7,506 nucleotides of DNA from Candidatus Cloacimonadota bacterium (GTDB lineage: Bacteria > Cloacimonadota > Cloacimonadia > Cloacimonadales > TCS61). Shown here in pieces: positions 6,557 to 7,506 of the stretch. The translations under genes were made by a program, and so were the position numbers. Position 1 is the first letter of the stretch, and each line of letters starts with the position of its first letter. Below the pieces are notes generated by a model. That model was not told the DNA's origin. It did no database searches and saw only the letters and a list, made by a program, of their open reading frames with translations. The stretch lies in assembly GCA_016931665.1 (NCBI GenBank), contig JAFGEH010000091.1, positions 1 through 7,506 of the forward strand. The letters run 5' to 3'.

Positions 6557-7506
6557 ATGGAAACGAAAAAGCTGAACAAAATTTTCAATCCCAAAGTTAT
6601 AGCCATAATCGGTGCTTCCGCCAAAGAGGGCAGTGTCGGTCACGCTCTGATGAAGAATATTATCGGATCCGGATTTGATGGTATCGTCTATCCGATCAAT
6701 CCCAAGAGATCCAACATTCTGGGGGTGAAATCGTATCAAAGCCTGGAAGAGATTCCCGATAGGGTAGATCTGGCGATAATAGCCACTCCTGCCCGAACAG
6801 TTCCCGAGGTCGTGGAAAATTGCGGTAAAGCCGGAGTATCCGGTATTCTGCTGATCTCGGCAGGTTTTTCGGAAATCGGGGAAGAAGGCAAAAAACTCAC
6901 CGATCAGATCAAGGCCAGTGTTCGTAAATATGGCATGAGGATGATCGGACCGAACTGCCTTGGCTTCATCAAGCCTTCCATCTGGTTGAATGCCAGCTTT
7001 GCCACCAAAATGGCTCTGCCCGGAAAAATTGCCTTCATCTCCCAGAGCGGTGCCCTTTGCACGGCCATTCTTGACTGGTCGGTGGAGCAGAATGTCGGCT
7101 TCAGCCATTTCGTTTCTATCGGTTCCATGATCGATGTCAGTTTTCATGATCTGATCGATTACTTCGGCAGCGATCCTCATACTTCCAGTATTCTTGTCTA
7201 TATGGAATCATTATCCGATGCCAGGAGTTTCCTGAGTGCTGCTCGAGCCTTTGCCCGGAACAAACCGATTATCGTGCTCAAGGTAGGTAAAAGTTCTGAA
7301 GGTGCCCAGGCAGCCATGTCTCACACCGGCAGCCTGGCGGGTAACGACTTCGTTTTCGATGCAGCTTTCAAGAGAGCCGGTGTGATCCGGGTAGACACAA
7401 TCGAGGAGCTGTTCAATATTGCTCAATCGCTGGCTATGCAGGAAAGGCCTTTGGGTAACAGGTTGGCAATTATCACCAACGCCGGTGGACCGGGTGTGAT
7501 AGCCAC
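6557..7506 (+). CDS. ADP-forming acyl/acetyl-CoA synthetase, N-terminal part (cut by window end; possibly fused to ATP-grasp and GNAT)
   Basis: The gene starts METKKLNKIFNPK and stays open for 316 codons to the window edge, so the 3' part is missing. Residues about 14-120 form a CoA-binding Rossmann domain (VIAIIGAS near 14-21, YPINPK, IGPNCLG). Residues from about 156 form succinyl-CoA-synthetase-like domains (GKIAFISQSGAL at 156-167, SIGSMIDV, RNKPIIVLKVGK). H256 in SHTGSLAG is at the position of the phosphohistidine of ADP-forming acetyl-CoA synthetases. These enzymes interconvert acyl-CoA, ADP and phosphate with acid, ATP and CoA. The segment LSDARSFLSAARAFARNKP and the SMIDV box, in place of GNKAD, resemble from memory the long fused subfamily with ATP-grasp and a C-terminal GNAT domain (Pat-like). 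Salmonella Pat is reported to have lost the histidine that is kept here. Whether the GNAT is present cannot be seen. It is in an operon with the upstream deacetylase. Confidence 0.9.
   Translation, partial: METKKLNKIFNPKVIAIIGASAKEGSVGHALMKNIIGSGFDGIVYPINPKRSNILGVKSYQSLEEIPDRVDLAIIATPARTVPEVVENCGKAGVSGILLISAGFSEIGEEGKKLTDQIKASVRKYGMRMIGPNCLGFIKPSIWLNASFATKMALPGKIAFISQSGALCTAILDWSVEQNVGFSHFVSIGSMIDVSFHDLIDYFGSDPHTSSILVYMESLSDARSFLSAARAFARNKPIIVLKVGKSSEGAQAAMSHTGSLAGNDFVFDAAFKRAGVIRVDTIEELFNIAQSLAMQERPLGNRLAIITNAGGPGVIA

Noticed and set aside
6419..7180. A 253-codon minus-strand open frame across the end of the deacetylase and start of the synthetase.
   Set aside because: The plus strand here encodes two recognisable enzymes with catalytic motifs and ribosome binding sites. 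The antisense translation has no family features.

Overview
The window comes from a bacterium of roughly balanced base composition (mid-40s % GC by eye). It probably has a Gram-negative-type envelope and belongs to a poorly cultivated lineage, perhaps of the Cloacimonadota / Marinimicrobia / FCB kind. That placement is a weak inference from three things: Shine-Dalgarno sites of the AGGAG/GGAGG type, a very large cytoplasmic hybrid kinase, and an ADP-forming acyl-CoA synthetase. No RNA gene, transposase or CRISPR array is visible.

Layout: (1) Positions 1-360 hold no gene I can support but are full of small repeats: a tandem ATCGGTG pair, nested inverted repeats at 103-177, and three short hairpins between 189 and 306. 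(2) 361-1101 (+) encodes a secreted protein with a signal peptide, a predicted beta-jelly-roll domain and a very acidic tail. (3) 1102-1256 is a convergent intergenic gap with two bulged hairpins and no U-tract. (4) 1257-5351 (-) encodes a giant hybrid histidine kinase: REC-PAS-PAS-PAS-GAF-HisKA-HATPase-REC-REC-HPt. Its best start is a TTG behind a strong GGGAGG site, not the upstream ATG at 5432. (5) 5352-5583 is the divergent intergenic region, with four GAATTC palindromes in 53 bases. (6) 5584-6543 (+) encodes a histone-deacetylase-fold amidohydrolase. (7) 6557-7506 (+) is the 5' part of an ADP-forming acyl-CoA synthetase gene that runs off the window edge.

The last two genes lie 13 bases apart and are almost certainly one operon. 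The synthetase fragment keeps the catalytic histidine of ADP-forming ligases. Its sequence style resembles the subfamily that often carries a C-terminal GNAT acetyltransferase (Pat-like). A deacetylase beside a possible acetyl-CoA-forming or acetyl-transferring enzyme suggests a linked acylation/deacylation or acetate/acetyl-CoA control module, loosely like the acuABC/acs arrangement in Bacillus. The kinase is transcribed divergently and appears able to sense cytoplasmic signals through three PAS domains and a GAF domain, and to relay phosphate through its own receivers and HPt. No output regulator for it lies in the window. I see no clearly new multi-gene system. The points most worth following are the deacetylase/synthetase pairing, the cysteine motif in the kinase's second PAS domain, and the repeat-rich leader.
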